Below are positions 29,997 through 39,197 of a stretch of 64,000 nt of DNA, in pieces. This stretch comes from Bog-473 sp963755495. Lineage in GTDB: Bacteria > Actinomycetota > Acidimicrobiia > Acidimicrobiales > RAAP-2. A model generated the notes under the pieces. The model had not been told where the DNA came from and searched no databases. It was given only the letters and a program-made list of their open reading frames with translations. Position 1 is the stretch's first letter. Each line of letters begins with the position of its first letter. A program made the translations under genes and the position numbers. Location of the stretch: the NCBI GenBank assembly GCA_963755495.1, contig CAVWJS010000003.1, positions 1 through 64,000 on the forward strand, given 5' to 3'.

Positions 29997-30755
29997 ATGA
30001 TCACACCCTCGACACGACCGTCGGTGCACTTGGCCTCCCTCTGGAGGGCATGGGTTGTCCCCGTGGCCCTCGCTGTCGGCATCTTGGGGCTTTCGGGCTG
30101 TTCGGTCATCAACAAGGTGAAGACCACGGTGCACGAGATCAGAGGGAACAAGGCAACCATCGACGCCTTCAGCGCAAAACTGCAATCCGGCGCGGCCACT
30201 CCGTTCGAAGTGACCTACGTAACGACCGGAACGGCGCCGGCAACGATCGTCTACGCCGTCGCGCCGCCTACGGGCCTGGCGTTCGATGAGACCCCGTCGG
30301 GAGGTTCGGGCGACACGACGCCCGTGCACTTGGTCGTAAACGCGTCGGGGGAGTTCGCCTGCACCCAACCGGGCTCGAACGTCCAGTGGAGCTGTCAGAA
30401 GCTGGGTACCGCCGATGCGACCGACCAGAACAAGATCTTCGACTTCTACACACCCTCGCACTGGGTCAACTTCCTCAAAGAATTCGCACTGGCAGCCGGT
30501 CTCGCGGGCGACAAGGTCTCCTCTTCGACCATGACCGTCAACGGGTTTGCCATGAACTGCGTCGACTTCGTGGCTACGGGCGAACCGGGGGCCAGCACGA
30601 TCTGTACTACCGCCCAGGGCATCCTCGGATATGTCAAGGTCGCCACCGACTCGACAAGCTTTGAGATCCAGAGCTTCTCCGCTTCCCCCGCCCCCTCGAT
30701 GTTCGAGCTTCCTCCGGGCGCGACCGTCACGACGGTCACCGCCGGAGCCTCGTAA
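29997..30755 (+). CDS. Putative lipoprotein of unknown function
   Basis: The 252-residue protein has a basic N-terminus, a hydrophobic helix and a lipobox LSGC (Cys about 34) followed by SVINKV, so it should be lipidated and anchored to the outer face of the membrane. The remainder is Ala/Thr-rich with four further cysteines (FACTQPG, WSCQKLG, MNCVDF, STICTT) that could form two disulfides. It ends PPGATVTTVTAGAS. I recognise no catalytic motif. The frame is open back to 29811, but the ATG at 29997 starts directly at the signal sequence. It is divergent from hpnC; a link to hopanoids is only positional. Confidence 0.75.
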   Translation: MITPSTRPSVHLASLWRAWVVPVALAVGILGLSGCSVINKVKTTVHEIRGNKATIDAFSAKLQSGAATPFEVTYVTTGTAPATIVYAVAPPTGLAFDETPSGGSGDTTPVHLVVNASGEFACTQPGSNVQWSCQKLGTADATDQNKIFDFYTPSHWVNFLKEFALAAGLAGDKVSSSTMTVNGFAMNCVDFVATGEPGASTICTTAQGILGYVKVATDSTSFEIQSFSASPAPSMFELPPGATVTTVTAGAS

Positions 30756-30848
30756 CCCTGCCGAACGCCTCGCGATGCGGCTGGTGCGGCACAGCAGCGA
30801 TACTCAGTGCATGACCAAGCAAGGGCTTGACGTGAGCCCTGAGGTCCG

Positions 30849-32006
30849 ATGAACGTCGTTGCATTCGTTGCCGGCCTCATTGTGGTCGTCTTCACGTCAG
30901 CCAGCGTGCTGTTCACGATCGTGCTCCCGCGCGAGCCACGTGGGTTCGAACGCCTGTCGTCGATGGTAAATCGGGCGGTTCTGTTGGCGTTCATCGGCAT
31001 TGCACGCTCCGCGCGCACCTACGAAAGAAAAGACGCTTTCCTCGCGCCTGTCGCGCCGGTCGCCCTGGTCGGCCAGCTGGCGGTATGGGCCGGCTGCTTC
31101 ATCGTCGGTTACGCCCTCATGCTCGAGGACACCACCCACAATTTCGCCTCGGCCCTGGCGCAGGCCTCGGGGGCTCTCTTCACGGTCGGGACCATCGACC
31201 TCAGCGGCCGCGCCAACTTCGCGCTGGACATCGCGGCCGGCGCCACATGGGTCGTCATTGTTGCCCTACAGATCGCGTACTTGCCTGCCCTCTACCAGGC
31301 CTTCAATCGGAGGGAGAGCTTGGTGGCCATGCTCGAGAGCCGAGCGGGCGTCCCCGCATGGGGCCCCGAACTACTGGCGCGTCACCAGTTAGTGGGCATC
31401 ATCGACACGTTGCCGCAGTTCTACTCAGATTGGGAACAGTGGTCAGCGGAGCTGGCCGAAAGCCACACCACCTACCCGGTGATGTTGCTGTTTCGATCTC
31501 CGGATCCTTGGTTCTCTTGGCTGGTCGGTCTGTTGGCCGTCCTCGATGGTGCGGCGATGCACCTGGCCCTCGCGCCTGCAACCGCCTCGTCGCAGTCGAG
31601 ATTATGCCTGCGGATGGGATTCACCGCGCTCAATCGGATAGCCAAGGTCTTGGGGTGGAAAGTTGACCCTGATCCCAATCCGGAGGGACCGATCGACCTG
31701 ACCTTCGAGGAATTCGAAGAGGCGGTCGCCATGCTGGACCACGTCGGATTCCCCATGGAACGCACGGCACAGCAAGCATGGCCTGACTTTCGAGGTTGGC
31801 GGGTCAACTATGAGGCTGTCGCCTACCGGCTCTGTGACCACCTGACCGCTCCGCCTGCGCCGTGGTCTGGTAGTCGTCGCCACTTGCGCTCGGGCGTCGT
31901 CGCACCATTACGACCCCCACAACGGAGCCCCGTCCTGGACGAACACCGACCCGCGGTGATCATCCCACCCGCCCCTCATTGGCGGGACGCCCACCCAAGA
32001 AGCTGA
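30849..32006 (+). CDS. Ion-channel-like membrane protein
   Basis: A 385-residue protein with an N-terminal helix (about 4-24) and a second helix (about 67-92). A re-entrant pore-like segment LAQASGALFTVGTIDLSG (about 103-120) precedes a third helix (about 125-146). The order helix-pore-helix and the FTVGT-x-D-L core resemble the K+ channel pore (TVGxGD) with a changed filter, so cation or anion conduction is inference. The C-terminal 230 residues are cytosolic with conserved-looking segments YSDWEQWSAELAESHTTYPV and MLLFRSPDPWFSWL, and end in a basic, Pro-rich tail. I do not recognise a named family. It stands between a lipoprotein gene and a convergent osmoprotectant ATPase gene. Confidence 0.7.
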   Translation: MNVVAFVAGLIVVVFTSASVLFTIVLPREPRGFERLSSMVNRAVLLAFIGIARSARTYERKDAFLAPVAPVALVGQLAVWAGCFIVGYALMLEDTTHNFASALAQASGALFTVGTIDLSGRANFALDIAAGATWVVIVALQIAYLPALYQAFNRRESLVAMLESRAGVPAWGPELLARHQLVGIIDTLPQFYSDWEQWSAELAESHTTYPVMLLFRSPDPWFSWLVGLLAVLDGAAMHLALAPATASSQSRLCLRMGFTALNRIAKVLGWKVDPDPNPEGPIDLTFEEFEEAVAMLDHVGFPMERTAQQAWPDFRGWRVNYEAVAYRLCDHLTAPPAPWSGSRRHLRSGVVAPLRPPQRSPVLDEHRPAVIIPPAPHWRDAHPRS

Positions 32007-32036
32007 ATGCGCAACGGACCACGATTTGAAAGAACT

Positions 32037-33164
32037 TCAATGCTCGACGGCTTGACCACCTACTGATCGACGCATTGCGGCGTGAAGCCGGTTGGGGGTC
32101 ATCACTCCGAGGTAGCGCTCACCGTCAACCACCGGGAGCCAACGCACATCGTGCTGCAGCATTTCCGCCAGGGCGGCCCGCAGCGACGCACCGAGAGGGA
32201 GCTGCACCTCGAAAGACACGAGATGGTCCGCCACCGGACCTACCTGCAACGGGTCCAGTTCGACCCAGCCCACAAGATGGTCATTGTCGTCGACTACCAC
32301 CGCCCACCGACTCTCCGATTCCGCTCCAATCGCAGAGGCGTCGGTCATGGATAATTGCGGATTGACGCGTGGCGGCTGCGACAGATCGTCGGGCTCAATG
32401 GTGGTGACGGCCAATCGTCGAACTCCGCGATCCGTGCCGACGAAGTCGGCCACGAACGCCGTCGCCGGACGGCCGAGGATCTGAGCGGGTGTGTCGTACT
32501 GCTCGAGCACGCCACCTTTGGAGAATACGGCGATCCGATCGCCCAATTTGGCGGCCTCTTCGATGTCATGAGTGACAAAGACGATCGTCTTCTTCAGATC
32601 TCCTTGTAGGTCGAGAAACTGTTGCTGAAGCCGCTGCCGAGTGACCGGGTCGACCGCACCGAAGGGCTCGTCCATGAGGAGAACGGGCGGATCACCCCCC
32701 AAGGCCCTCGCCACGCCAACCCGCTGGCGCTCGCCCCCGGAGAGCTCGTGAGGAAAGCGCCGCGCATAGCGCTGAGGATCGAGTCCGACGAGTTCGAGCA
32801 ACTTTTGGACCCGGGTCTCCACCCGATCCTTGTCCCAACCGAGGAGGCGAGGGACGGTGGCAATGTTGTCGGCTACCCGCCGGTGCGGGAACAGGCCTCC
32901 CTGCTGGATCACGTAACCGATGCCGCGGCGCAACTCCACCGGGTCCATCGCCAACACGTCGATCCCATCAATCAGGATGCGCCCGCCCGAGGGTTCGATC
33001 AGACGATTGATCATCCGCAGTGTGGTGGTCTTGCCGCATCCCGAGGGTCCGACGAGAACGCAGAGCTCACCGTCAGGCACGGTAAGGCTCAATTCGGCCA
33101 CTGCGACGGAGTCGGCTCCATAGCGCTTCGACACCCCGTCGAGCGTGATCATTGCAGGAGACAT
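32037..33164 (-). CDS. Osmoprotectant ABC transporter ATP-binding protein (OpuCA/ProV type)
   Basis: Cytosolic ATPase of a quaternary-amine (glycine betaine/choline/proline-type) importer. Residues 1-240 hold Walker A LVGPSGCGKTTTLRMINRL, Q-loop GYVIQQGGLFPHRRVADNI, signature LSGGERQRVGVARALGG, Walker B VLLMDEPFGAVDPVTRQ and switch FVTHDIEEA. Residues about 250-370 form a C-terminal CBS-like region (VRWLPVVDGERYLGVMTP), which in OpuA senses ionic strength. The gene is divergent from the two permease genes and the binding-protein gene, and its start overlaps the open frame of the first permease, so a shared control region is likely. Confidence 0.92.
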   Translation of the reverse strand: MSPAMITLDGVSKRYGADSVAVAELSLTVPDGELCVLVGPSGCGKTTTLRMINRLIEPSGGRILIDGIDVLAMDPVELRRGIGYVIQQGGLFPHRRVADNIATVPRLLGWDKDRVETRVQKLLELVGLDPQRYARRFPHELSGGERQRVGVARALGGDPPVLLMDEPFGAVDPVTRQRLQQQFLDLQGDLKKTIVFVTHDIEEAAKLGDRIAVFSKGGVLEQYDTPAQILGRPATAFVADFVGTDRGVRRLAVTTIEPDDLSQPPRVNPQLSMTDASAIGAESESRWAVVVDDNDHLVGWVELDPLQVGPVADHLVSFEVQLPLGASLRAALAEMLQHDVRWLPVVDGERYLGVMTPNRLHAAMRRSVGGQAVEH

Positions 33165-33213
33165 TACCCACCTCTTCGGTGGGAAATGCTCGTCATCGCA
33201 CTTCCTTGCTCAC

Positions 33214-33921
33214 ATGGTGCCCGATATTGTGAGCGTCGTGCTGCTCGGGACGAACCCGTTCTTCCGATGGAGTTATGTCACCAGCGAGTGGAGCCAGATT
33301 CAAGGGGACCTGATCCAGCACATCAAATTGAGCCTCCTGGCGGTGGCGATCGGCATCGTCATTTCGATCCCCTTGGCCGTCTTGGCGTGGCGCTTCCGCG
33401 TAGTCCGGGCGCCGGTGTTCGGCGTGGCCAGCGCCCTCTACGTCATCCCTTCGTTGGCTCTCTTCGTCATCCTCGGGCCCCTCACAGGTTTCGTCGCTTC
33501 CTACACGACGGCCGAGATCGCACTGGTCGGGTACACCCTTCTCATCCTGACCTGGAACACCGTGGCCGGCCTCGATGCCGTCCCGGCCGACGCCCGGGAG
33601 GCGGCGATCGCTCTCGGCTACTCGCCCATGGCCGCCCTGTTACGGGTCGATCTCCCGCTGGCGTTGCCCTATATCTTCGCCGGCGTACGTGTGGCCATGG
33701 CGACCGTCATCGGCCTGGTGACGGTAACCGCGCTCATCGGTCTGGGTGGGCTGGGGCAGCAGATCACGTACGGCTTCACCATCGCCTACAACACGCCCAT
33801 CATCGTGGGGCTCGTCCTTTCCATCGCCCTGGCCGCGGTGGCGGACCTGTTGTTGGTCGGCGCCCAAAGAATCGCCGTGCCCTGGGCCCGCACCCGTAGA
33901 CCGGCCAGGGGCGCTGGCTGA
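33214..33921 (+). CDS. Osmoprotectant ABC transporter permease (OpuCB type)
   Basis: About 235 residues with five or six membrane helices. It has the binding-protein-dependent permease signature: GLDAVPADAREAAIALGYSPMAALLRVDLPLALPYIFAG, the EAA loop contacting the ATPase (about residues 120-160), then TALIGLGGLGQQITYG. The N-terminal part SEWSQIQGDLIQHIKLSLLAVAIG is typical of OpuCB/YehW-like permeases. The frame is open to 33145, but that overlaps the divergent ATPase start. I chose the ATG at 33214; a GTG at 33229 is also possible. The next permease starts two bases after its stop. Confidence 0.88.
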   Translation: MVPDIVSVVLLGTNPFFRWSYVTSEWSQIQGDLIQHIKLSLLAVAIGIVISIPLAVLAWRFRVVRAPVFGVASALYVIPSLALFVILGPLTGFVASYTTAEIALVGYTLLILTWNTVAGLDAVPADAREAAIALGYSPMAALLRVDLPLALPYIFAGVRVAMATVIGLVTVTALIGLGGLGQQITYGFTIAYNTPIIVGLVLSIALAAVADLLLVGAQRIAVPWARTRRPARGAG

Positions 33922-33922
33922 C

Positions 33923-34645
33923 GTGCATTTTCTCAGCCAGGTGTTCGACTGGTTCACCACGTCGTCGAACTGGAGCGGTTCGCAGGGAATCCCCCGGCTC
34001 TTCTGGCACCAGCTCGAGCTGTCCCTGACCGTGGTGCTCTCGGCCCTCCTGCTCGGGGGCGGCCTCGGGGTGATCCTCGGCCACACCGGCAGGGGTGGGT
34101 TGGTCGCTGTCAACGCCGCCAATGCCTTCCGAGCCGTGCCGACGCTGGCCCTCCTCACCCTCCTGGCCATTCAGCCGTCCATCTCGCTCAAAGGCAATGG
34201 GTTCCTCGCTGCCTGGATAGCGCTTACCGCCTTGGCCATCCCTCCCATATTGACCAACACCTACGTCGGCATGCGAGAGGTGGATGCCGACGTACGCGAC
34301 GCCGCGAAAGCGATGGGTCTCACGGGGGGGCAAGTCCTGCGTCGGGTTGAGGCGCCCCTGGCCGCCCCGTTCGTCATGGCTGGTGTTCGCACCGCTGCCA
34401 TAGAGGTGGTGGCGACATCGACCCTGGCGGCCTATGTGAGTTTCACCGACCTCGGCACCTACGTGATCAGTGGGCTCAGTACCAATAATTCCGTACTCTC
34501 GTTCAGCGGTGCCATTCTCGTGGCGGTGATGGCCGGGCTGGTAGCGGTCGCACTCAGCCTCCTGACCAGGGCGCTCACACCGCTGCCCATGCGCCGCCGC
34601 GCCCCCCGGCTCGTCTCGGCTCGTCCGGGCGTGGTCGGAACTTAA
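33923..34645 (+). CDS. Osmoprotectant ABC transporter permease (OpuCD type)
   Basis: Second permease of the importer, 240 residues from a GTG at 33923. It begins VHFLSQVFDWFTTSSNWSG and IPRLFWHQLELSLTVVLSALLLG. Its EAA-type loop TNTYVGMREVDADVRDAAKAMGLTGGQ is followed by VEAPLAAPFVMAGVRTAAIEV. It pairs with the preceding permease to make the membrane channel. The spacing of one base after the previous stop shows coupling. The open frame extends upstream inside the first permease gene but is not protein-like there. A TTGACA-containing promoter candidate for the binding-protein gene begins right after its stop. Confidence 0.88.
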   Translation: MHFLSQVFDWFTTSSNWSGSQGIPRLFWHQLELSLTVVLSALLLGGGLGVILGHTGRGGLVAVNAANAFRAVPTLALLTLLAIQPSISLKGNGFLAAWIALTALAIPPILTNTYVGMREVDADVRDAAKAMGLTGGQVLRRVEAPLAAPFVMAGVRTAAIEVVATSTLAAYVSFTDLGTYVISGLSTNNSVLSFSGAILVAVMAGLVAVALSLLTRALTPLPMRRRAPRLVSARPGVVGT

Positions 34646-34646
34646 G

Positions 34647-34675
34647 TTGACAAAGACGATCGGACAAGTAAGTAT
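34647..34675 (+). promoter_or_regulatory. Possible promoter for the binding-protein gene
   Basis: TTGACA at 34647-34652 is a perfect -35 box. The best -10 at the right distance is weak (TAAGTA/AAGTAT, about 34669-34675). An internal promoter here would let the binding protein be made in excess of the permeases, as is common for ABC importers. Confidence 0.4.
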
Positions 34676-34757
34676 TTCGCCCACGCGACGGTTGCATGAC
34701 GATCAGGTCGCGCCACGCCGAGGGCTTTCGCCCCTCCCAACTGGGAAAGGTATCCCC

Positions 34758-35669
34758 ATGCGTTTCAAACGTTCGCTGTTTTTTGGCGCACTGGCTGCGT
34801 TGTCCGTCGTGGTGGCCGCGCCGAGCGTGGCCCTGGCCTCGGTGAGCGCCACGAGCAAGCCGACCATTCTCATTGGTCCGGCCAACTTCGAGGAGCAGGC
34901 CATCGTCGCCAACATCTGGGCCGACGTTCTCGAGAAAGCCGGCTACACGGTCACAGTCGAGCCGACGTTGGGAGCCCGCGCGATCGTGGTACCGGCCATC
35001 GAGAAGGGCCAGATCAATCTGGAGCCGGACTACGCGGCCTCGCTGCTCGATTACCTCAGCAATGGGGCTACTCCCGCAGCCGGGGACAACATCGCCACAG
35101 CCATCCCAGCTGACAAGAAGATCCTTTCGAAATACGGGGTGACCGTGCTTCCGGCGTCCAAAGCACTGGACACCAATGTCTTCGCCGTCACCAAGGCGAC
35201 CGCCAAGAAGTACCACCTGACGACTATCTCGAGCCTGAAGCCCTATGCCTCGAAGTTGACCCTGGGCGGTCCTCCCGAATGCCCAAGCAACGCCGGATGT
35301 GAGCTCGGGCTCGAGAAGGTCTACGGCCTCAAGTTTGCGGGCTTCAAGAGTCTCGACGAAGCAGGACCCCTCAGCGTCGCTGCCCTCAAGAATGGTGAAG
35401 TCCAGGTGGTCGAGCTCTATTCGAGCGATGGCAATGTGGTTTCGAACAATTTCGTCGCCCTCACCGACAATAAACACCTTGAGGGAGCGGACTACATCGT
35501 CCCGGTCATCCGCACGTCGGTGGACACCCCGGGTGTCGCCAAAGCCCTCAACAGCATCGATGCCAAGTTGACCACCAACGCCATCTCGAAGCTCAATCTC
35601 GACGTGACCGCCAAGCAGGAGCAGCCGGCCGCCGTAGCCCAGACCTGGTTGAGCTCCGTCGGAGGCTGA
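34758..35669 (+). CDS. Osmoprotectant ABC transporter substrate-binding protein (OpuCC/OsmF type)
   Basis: Exported solute-binding protein, 303 residues. The ATG at 34758 follows a GGGAAAGG site and begins a clear signal peptide (MRFKRSLFFGALAALSVVVA, cleavage near ALA-SV). The mature part has the OpuAC/QbsE-like pattern: ILIGPANFEEQAIVANIWADVLEK, a hinge strand LGARAIVVPAIEKGQINLEPDYAASLLDYL (about residues 72-101), LGGPPECPSNAGCELGLEKVYG with two cysteines, and NGEVQVVELYSSDGNV. There is no lipobox, so its attachment to the membrane is unclear. The aromatic cage residues could not be assigned by eye. Confidence 0.9.
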   Translation: MRFKRSLFFGALAALSVVVAAPSVALASVSATSKPTILIGPANFEEQAIVANIWADVLEKAGYTVTVEPTLGARAIVVPAIEKGQINLEPDYAASLLDYLSNGATPAAGDNIATAIPADKKILSKYGVTVLPASKALDTNVFAVTKATAKKYHLTTISSLKPYASKLTLGGPPECPSNAGCELGLEKVYGLKFAGFKSLDEAGPLSVAALKNGEVQVVELYSSDGNVVSNNFVALTDNKHLEGADYIVPVIRTSVDTPGVAKALNSIDAKLTTNAISKLNLDVTAKQEQPAAVAQTWLSSVGG

Positions 35670-35676
35670 CAAATTC

Positions 35677-38214
35677 TCAATCAGTCGCGATAGCGGTCAA
35701 CACGTCGAGTTTTCCTGCTCGGCGCGCGGGCCAGCTTGCGGCACCAAGACCAAGTAGGGCCGCGAGAACCAAAAAGACGACCAGGCTGGCGGCCGGGATG
35801 ACGATGTCGGTGACACCCTGATTCTTTAACGCGGCCGAGAAGGCAATGCCGAGAGCGGTACCCACCACGATGCCGATGATGGCGCCGAATACGGAAAGAA
35901 TGACCGATTCCGATCGAATCATGGCTCGCACCTGCCGTCTCTTCATGCCGACCGCCCGCAGGAGTCCGATCTCGTGCGTACGCTCGAATACCGAGAGCAT
36001 CAGCGTATTGACGATGCCAATCAGCGCAATCACGACAGCTAAGGCCAAGAGGGCATAGACCAGTGCCAAGAGTTGGTCGACTTGTCCTTGCTGCGATTTT
36101 TCGAACCCAGCTCGGGTCTGGATCTTGAGATTCGGGTATGCCCGCAGTCCCCGGTCCACCACCTGCGTCGTCAGGTGGCCTCCCGCGTTCGTTTGCAAAA
36201 GCACGGCGACAGGCAATGGATTGTTGAAGTGATTGAGGAAGTACCGGCCTCCCACCAGGTAGCTTCCGATGAGGGCATTGGGCTGAAAAATGCCCCCCAC
36301 CCGCAAATGGGACGATCCCGTCTGCGCAAACTTCACGGGTACGGTCGATCCGACGGACAGGTGCATCGTGGATGCCGTATTGGTGTCGATGAGCAGCTTC
36401 CCCGATCCAAGCGCGGCAGCACCACGTCCACTCTGCATGCGCAGGATGACCGTGTGCGAGAGATTCTTCGTGGAGACCGCCGTCAAGTTCGCCAAGGACT
36501 GCCGGATCTCAAAGGTTCCTTGATACACCGTAGAGACGGACGACACACCGGGCAGAGTGGTTGCCACAGTGGACACTGAGCTGCTGAATCCTCCGGCGCC
36601 GCCCTGGGCCGAACTCGTCACGATATAGCTCGCACTTATCGCGTTGTCGACGCTGCTCGTGACCGACTTCGAGAGCGAGGCGCCGAACACGGCGATGGTC
36701 GAGACCAGGGCAAGCCCCACCATGAGCGCGGAGGCCGTCTGCGCCGTGCGGCGGGGACTACGCATGGAATTCTCCCGGCCGAGCTTTCCCGAGATCCCGA
36801 ACATTCCCGAAAGTGGCCTTCCGATCACGCTTGCCATCGGCCGGGCCACCACCGGCGCCAGCATTCCGATTCCGATGAACAGGGCGACCGCGCCGAGCCC
36901 GACGAGCGCGATCGCCGGTTTGGTCAGCCCGAACACCAAGAGGGCAACGCCGACAACGGCGAACACCATCCCAATGGTGATCCTTCGTCGCGACGACTCC
37001 TGTCCTGCGGCACGAAAGTCGGCTAACGCCGCCACCGGAGGGATCCGCACGGCACGCCGGGCCGGACTTATAGCGGATATCAGCGTCACCCCGATGCCCA
37101 CAAGCAGCCCCACAACGACGGTGCGGCCTTCGAAGATCAAGGACCCCGAAGGCAACGTAAACCCGAGGGCCTTGAAGAGAGCCTCAATGCCCACTGCGGC
37201 CAATACTCCGAGACCGAGCCCTATGAGCGAGGCGACAGTGCCCACAATGAGCGCCTCAGCCAGAACGGAGCGAAATACCTGGCGTCGACTCGCTCCCACG
37301 ATCCGCAGTAGCGCGAGCTCCCGGGTTCGTTGGCCCACGGTGATCGAGAACGTGTTGAAGATGGTGAAGCCTCCAACGAAGAGCGAGATGAACGCGAAGA
37401 CCAAGAGCGCGGTAGAGAAGAAGGACAGCGCCTGATTGATGTCGTTGGATTGCTCATTCGCCACAGTTTGGCCCGTCACTACTTCCACACCCTTGGGCAG
37501 GGCGGCCGCAATCGCGTGCTCCACTGTGGATTTGTCGGCTCCGGAGGAGGTCAATATGTCGATCGCTTGGTAGTGCCCGACCTGCCCGAAGAGACGCTGC
37601 GCCGTGGGCAGCTCGAAGGCGGCGATCGTCGCTCCAGCCAGATTATTTGCCGTGCCGAACGTCACGATCCCGCTGATCGTGAATGATTGAGGCAGACCGG
37701 CAAGCAGCACGCGGACATGGTCTCCAACGACAAAGTCATATTTCTGCGCCGTCCCGGCGTCCATCACCACATCATGCGGTGACGTCGGGGCATTTCCCGA
37801 AGCGATCTTGAGCGCCGAGAGCTGCGGATTGGCGTCGTACGACAGACCGAGTGTCGGCGCTCCGCCGTTGCTGATCGCCTTCCCATCTGGGGCCACGAAC
37901 TGGGCGTACCCGGCGACAGTCCCATCGGCGAATGCCACGCCGGGGATTCGTCGCACCGTGGCTGCAATCGACTGAGGGATGGGTTTACGGACTGCGTTCG
38001 TGCCGGCACTGTTATCGGAGAACGCCGCCTTACCCCGGATTTCGAAATCGACATTCTGATAGATGTGACCGAACAGAGTATTGAAGGTGTTGTGCAACGT
38101 GTCCGTAAGGACCAACGTTCCTGAAATGAACGTGACCCCTAAGACGATCGCCAACGCGGTCAACGCCAGACGGAGCTTGTGGGCCAACAAACCCCTCAGA
38201 ACAACTCTCCTCAC
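35677..38214 (-). CDS. MacB/FtsX-like ABC transporter permease
   Basis: An 845-residue permease with the duplicated architecture of actinobacterial DUF214 proteins. It has an N-terminal helix (LAHKLRLALTALAIVLGVTFIS), a large extracytoplasmic domain (about 45-255), and a three-helix FtsX domain including RTRELALLRIVGASRRQVFRSVLAEA. After a middle pair of helices comes a second extracytoplasmic domain (about 515-690), then a second FtsX domain with RTHEIGLLRAVGMKRRQVRAMIRSES. It ends WPARRAGKLDVLTAIATD. Such proteins move lipids or peptides, or transmit force across the membrane; the substrate is unknown. It begins one base after the ATPase stop, so they form a two-gene operon. Confidence 0.9.
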   Translation of the reverse strand: MRRVVLRGLLAHKLRLALTALAIVLGVTFISGTLVLTDTLHNTFNTLFGHIYQNVDFEIRGKAAFSDNSAGTNAVRKPIPQSIAATVRRIPGVAFADGTVAGYAQFVAPDGKAISNGGAPTLGLSYDANPQLSALKIASGNAPTSPHDVVMDAGTAQKYDFVVGDHVRVLLAGLPQSFTISGIVTFGTANNLAGATIAAFELPTAQRLFGQVGHYQAIDILTSSGADKSTVEHAIAAALPKGVEVVTGQTVANEQSNDINQALSFFSTALLVFAFISLFVGGFTIFNTFSITVGQRTRELALLRIVGASRRQVFRSVLAEALIVGTVASLIGLGLGVLAAVGIEALFKALGFTLPSGSLIFEGRTVVVGLLVGIGVTLISAISPARRAVRIPPVAALADFRAAGQESSRRRITIGMVFAVVGVALLVFGLTKPAIALVGLGAVALFIGIGMLAPVVARPMASVIGRPLSGMFGISGKLGRENSMRSPRRTAQTASALMVGLALVSTIAVFGASLSKSVTSSVDNAISASYIVTSSAQGGAGGFSSSVSTVATTLPGVSSVSTVYQGTFEIRQSLANLTAVSTKNLSHTVILRMQSGRGAAALGSGKLLIDTNTASTMHLSVGSTVPVKFAQTGSSHLRVGGIFQPNALIGSYLVGGRYFLNHFNNPLPVAVLLQTNAGGHLTTQVVDRGLRAYPNLKIQTRAGFEKSQQGQVDQLLALVYALLALAVVIALIGIVNTLMLSVFERTHEIGLLRAVGMKRRQVRAMIRSESVILSVFGAIIGIVVGTALGIAFSAALKNQGVTDIVIPAASLVVFLVLAALLGLGAASWPARRAGKLDVLTAIATD

Positions 38215-38215
38215 C

Positions 38216-39004
38216 TCAACCGCCTAGCAGCTTCATGTGGTCGAGCACCGAATCTGCGGTGGGTGCAACCAGATCGTCGACCACCGACCCATCAGCGAGA
38301 AACACGACGCGGTCAGCGTAGGCAGCTCCCCTTGCGTCATGGGTGACCATGACGATGGATTGATGCATGTCGGTCACCGAGCGCCGCAGGAACTCCAGCA
38401 TTTCCGCCGACGCATTTGAGTCGAGGTTGCCCGTCGGTTCGTCGGCGAAGATCAGATCAGGCCGTGCGATGAGCGCCCTGGCACACGCCACGCGCTGTTG
38501 TTGTCCTCCTGACATCTCACTCGGGCGATGAGAAAGGCGATTGGCAATGCCGAGCTGTTCGACCAGGTAGTCGAACCAACCCTGATCGAACTTGGTCTTT
38601 GCCAGGTCACAAGGAAGAGTGATGTTCTCCCGTGCCGTGAGTGTTGGAATCAGATTGAAGGACTGGAAGACGAACCCGATTTGCTCGCGTCGCATCTGCG
38701 TCAGCCCGTCATCGTCGAGGTGCCCGATTTCCCGCTCCCCTACGTAGGTGCGACCCGAGGTCGGCGTGTCGAGTCCGGCCATGCAATGCATCAACGTCGA
38801 CTTTCCTGAACCCGATGGGCCCATGACGGCGGTGAATCGTCCGCTCTCGAACTCGACGTTTATCCCGTCGAGGGCACGAACCTCGGCGTCTCCCTTGCCA
38901 TAAATTTTGGTGAGGTCGATGGCCCGGGCCGCAGGAGATCGCGGCGATATCGCTCCCGTCGGCTCACTGGCGGCGTCGTCCGTGAAGGGTCTGTCGGCAC
39001 TCAT
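38216..39004 (-). CDS. ABC transporter ATP-binding protein (MacB/LolD type)
   Basis: ATPase partner of the permease downstream. After a variable 25-residue leader it reads ARAIDLTKIYGKGDAEVRAL, Walker A VMGPSGSGKSTLMHCMAGLD, Q-loop FVFQSFNLIPTLTARENI, signature MSGGQQQRVACARALIARP, Walker B LIFADEPTGNLDSNAS and HD switch VMVTHDARGA. The leader contains three possible ATG starts; I chose 39004 (MSADRPF). The frame is open to 39061. The upstream region is shared with a divergent DUF4118 gene. Confidence 0.92.
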   Translation of the reverse strand: MSADRPFTDDAASEPTGAISPRSPAARAIDLTKIYGKGDAEVRALDGINVEFESGRFTAVMGPSGSGKSTLMHCMAGLDTPTSGRTYVGEREIGHLDDDGLTQMRREQIGFVFQSFNLIPTLTARENITLPCDLAKTKFDQGWFDYLVEQLGIANRLSHRPSEMSGGQQQRVACARALIARPDLIFADEPTGNLDSNASAEMLEFLRRSVTDMHQSIVMVTHDARGAAYADRVVFLADGSVVDDLVAPTADSVLDHMKLLGG

Positions 39005-39197
39005 GGCCCCATCATCGGGCATCGATGACCTTGGCACAATCAGGGATGTCCCTGATGACACTGCCGGAAACGACGGCGGGGCGGGTTACCCAGGCCCTAT
39101 CGGTCCCGGACCGGTCCCGGTGCCGACAGGTGGCGGGAAGACTTTTGGTTGGCATCGGTGGCAGACTAGGAGGAGTCCGATCTAGCGGAGTTCGCGC

